NCBI GenBank assembly: GCA_040255465.1
Contig: JBDZVA010000003.1
Coordinates: forward strand, 372,001 to 436,000
Length of the DNA stretch: 64,000 bases
Direction: 5' to 3'
Source of the DNA: UBA5793 sp040255465
GTDB taxonomy: Bacteria > Planctomycetota > Phycisphaerae > Phycisphaerales > UBA5793
The notes under the pieces were generated by a model. It searched no databases. It worked only from the letters and a program-made list of their open reading frames with translations, and was not told the origin of the DNA. Position numbers and translations under genes: made by a program. Shown here one piece after another: positions 62,428 to 64,000 of the stretch. Each line of letters opens with the position of its first letter. Within the stretch, counting starts at the first letter, position 1.

Positions 62428-63942
62428 ATGTGCCGTTCACCCATGACATTGACAACGCTTGCGACGTTTATATCCGGAGTCCTTGCGATCGCCACGACGA
62501 CATCGGGTCAGTTGGTCCATGAGTACCGGATACTGCGCGCGGACGACGGAGCGTGGCAGGACGAGTTCGGCTCCTCCATCGCGATCAGCAACGGCATCGT
62601 CGCCGTCGGGGCAGCCTTTCACGCCGACAATGGCAGCTCCTCCGGCTCTGCGTATCTCTTCGATGCGTCCACCGGAGTCCAACTCTTCAAACTGCTGCCG
62701 AATGATGGTGCATCGGGTGACTGGTTTGGAGCGGAGATCGCCATTTCCGACGGTATTGTGGCGGTCGGAGCGAAATACGACGAAGACAATGGTCCTTATT
62801 CTGGTTCGGCGTATCTTTTCGATGCTTCGACTGGCGAGCAGATCGCCAAACTACTTCCAAACGACGGCGCGATGTCTGACCGGTTCGGTGAGTCCATTGC
62901 GATCAGCGATGGCGTTGTAGCCGTCGGGGCCAACGGCGACGACGACAATGGCAGTCAGTCTGGGTCGGTGTATCTATTCGACGCATCCACCGGCGCTCAA
63001 CTCGCCAAACTCCTTCCAGCGGACGGAGCAGCGAACGATTGGTTCGGCATCAGCGTCGCGATGGCCGACGGTATCATTGCGATCGGCGCTGCCCAAGACG
63101 GGGACAACGGCTCCGCCTCCGGTTCGGCGTATCTGTTCGACGCGTCTACCGGCGAGCAACTGTTCAAACTCCTGCCAAGCGACGGGAATGCGGGGAGTGT
63201 GTTCGGCTGTTCCATCGCCATAGATAGCGGTGTCGTCGCGGTCGGAGCATTTGGTGACGACGACAACGGCCACTGGTCTGGCTCTGCCTATCTCTTCGAT
63301 GCGTCGACGGGTGCCCAGCTTTTCAAACTCCTCCCCAGTGACGGTGCTCGGGACGATAAGTTTGGCGGCTCCATTGCCATCGGCAACGGCATCGTCGCCG
63401 TCGGCGCCAGCAGCGACCACGACAACGGCAACGGATCAGGTTCGGCGTACCTGTTTGATGCGTCCACCGGCGAGCAGATCGCCAAACTCCTGCCGCGCCA
63501 CGGCACAACCTATGACCGATTCGGCAACTCCATAGCCATCGAGAACGGCGTGGTTGGGGTGGGGGCGTCGGAAGCCGGCCGAAACGAAACAGGTTTGGTC
63601 TATCTCATCGACCCATCCGACGCTATTCACCTCGCCGTCACAACATCGTGCCCTGGTGCCGGTCCGATCCACATCAACTGGATCCACGCAACGCCAGACG
63701 GACGTGTCGTGCTCCTCTTCGCGCGAAGTGCCGGCAGATTCAGGATTCCGGACTCGCAGGCTTGCCGCGGTACGATGCTGGGTCTGAGCACCCACCAATT
63801 GCAGATCGCTTACATCGGCCCATCCGACGCCGAAGGTTCCGGCACCCTTCAAACGAATGCGTCGGTCGCGGTGTGCGGTGGACATCTCCAACTCCTCGAC
63901 CGTACCACCTGCAACATAAGCAACGTCGCAGTTGCGGAGTAG
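62428..63942 (+). CDS. secreted FG-GAP-type seven-bladed propeller protein
   Basis: 504 residues; GGAGGT lies seven bases before the ATG; signal peptide (LTTLATFISGVLAIATTTSG). Seven tandem blades of about 53 residues (159 bp) follow, each with FGxSIAIxxGIVAVGA, D.DNG and GSAYLFDASTG; the seventh is degenerate (ETGLVYLID). Seven blades would close a propeller. The DNA of the blades is very similar, suggesting recent amplification. The C-terminus has a four-Cys module (SCPGAGPIHINW, ACRGTMLGLST, VCGGHLQLL, TTCNISNVAV) matching the C-terminus of the protein at 7575. Confidence 0.85.
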   Translation: MCRSPMTLTTLATFISGVLAIATTTSGQLVHEYRILRADDGAWQDEFGSSIAISNGIVAVGAAFHADNGSSSGSAYLFDASTGVQLFKLLPNDGASGDWFGAEIAISDGIVAVGAKYDEDNGPYSGSAYLFDASTGEQIAKLLPNDGAMSDRFGESIAISDGVVAVGANGDDDNGSQSGSVYLFDASTGAQLAKLLPADGAANDWFGISVAMADGIIAIGAAQDGDNGSASGSAYLFDASTGEQLFKLLPSDGNAGSVFGCSIAIDSGVVAVGAFGDDDNGHWSGSAYLFDASTGAQLFKLLPSDGARDDKFGGSIAIGNGIVAVGASSDHDNGNGSGSAYLFDASTGEQIAKLLPRHGTTYDRFGNSIAIENGVVGVGASEAGRNETGLVYLIDPSDAIHLAVTTSCPGAGPIHINWIHATPDGRVVLLFARSAGRFRIPDSQACRGTMLGLSTHQLQIAYIGPSDAEGSGTLQTNASVAVCGGHLQLLDRTTCNISNVAVAE

Positions 63943-63967
63943 TTCGAATTCGAAGACGCAAAAACGA

Positions 63968-63997
63968 ACACGGGCGAAGGTGGCCCCTCGCCCGTGT
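63968..63997 (+). terminator. hairpin after the FG-GAP gene, probable terminator
   Basis: 10-bp stem ACACGGGCGA (63968-63977) with TCGCCCGTGT (63988-63997). The window ends just after it, so a T-run cannot be checked. Confidence 0.55.
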
Positions 63998-64000
63998 CGT

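Overview
The window reads as a chromosomal segment of a high-GC planctomycete, most likely from class Phycisphaerae or a near relative. This is inferred from content: two exported proteins with PEP-CTERM type C-termini, a fused 1253-residue SecDF, an EF-Tu with a non-standard switch I, HAF-repeat and FG-GAP propeller exoproteins, two Tat-exported sugar-metabolism proteins beside a GH29 fucosidase, and a membrane protein ending in a CPECGYDLRG zinc ribbon. No 16S rRNA is present, so the placement rests on these traits alone.

Layout. 1-9 kb: TolB-like fragment, HAF-repeat exoprotein, polytopic GT-C-like protein with rdgB, an orphan mraZ with its own operator-like repeats, and a secreted propeller. 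9-16.4 kb: GT4 glycosyltransferase, amidohydrolase, DUF4175/DUF4159 envelope pair, kdsB and a TPR protein. 16.6-28.4 kb: def-fmt, a double thioredoxin, a Nudix hydrolase, a degenerate site-2 protease, a rhomboid, tgt-yajC-secDF and a LysM protein. 28.4-38 kb: DinB, E1-like ThiF/MoeB, a PEP-CTERM protein, then the translation cluster tRNA-Thr/tuf/rpmG/tRNA-Trp/secE/nusG, followed by a nucleosidase-nadD operon.

38.37-41.95 kb is the most interesting part: a 3.55-kb integrated element bounded by a 27-bp direct repeat of the tRNA-Glu 3' end. It carries a tyrosine integrase, an AlpA/Xis-like protein, a zinc-ribbon/HTH regulator with two matching palindromic operators, its own tRNA-like gene, an origin-like repeat region, a 77-residue ORF and a HUH-type Rep. 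The integrase reading frame runs through the attachment core. At the other end of the element the same core opens, in the same frame, into a further 61-codon tail that ends on the start of the 77-residue ORF. Excision would therefore rebuild a longer integrase and place int, the small ORF and rep in one operon behind the regulator promoter; integration breaks that operon.

42-64 kb: membrane-anchored protein, PBP4-type carboxypeptidase, serine beta-lactamase family protein, mscL, RNHCP/DinB pair, PEP-CTERM protein, DUF900 hydrolase, ECF sigma/anti-sigma pair, pseudopilin, sulfotransferase-like protein, ArsR-like regulator, fucosidase/TIM-barrel/Gfo-Idh cassette, small lipoproteins, thioredoxin and a seven-bladed FG-GAP protein. 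REP/REPIN-like repeats (core GTAGGTCGGGAC) are scattered between genes, and one copy lies in frame inside a coding sequence. Three secreted proteins (1454-2842, 7575-8597, 62428-63942) appear to share a C-terminal module.
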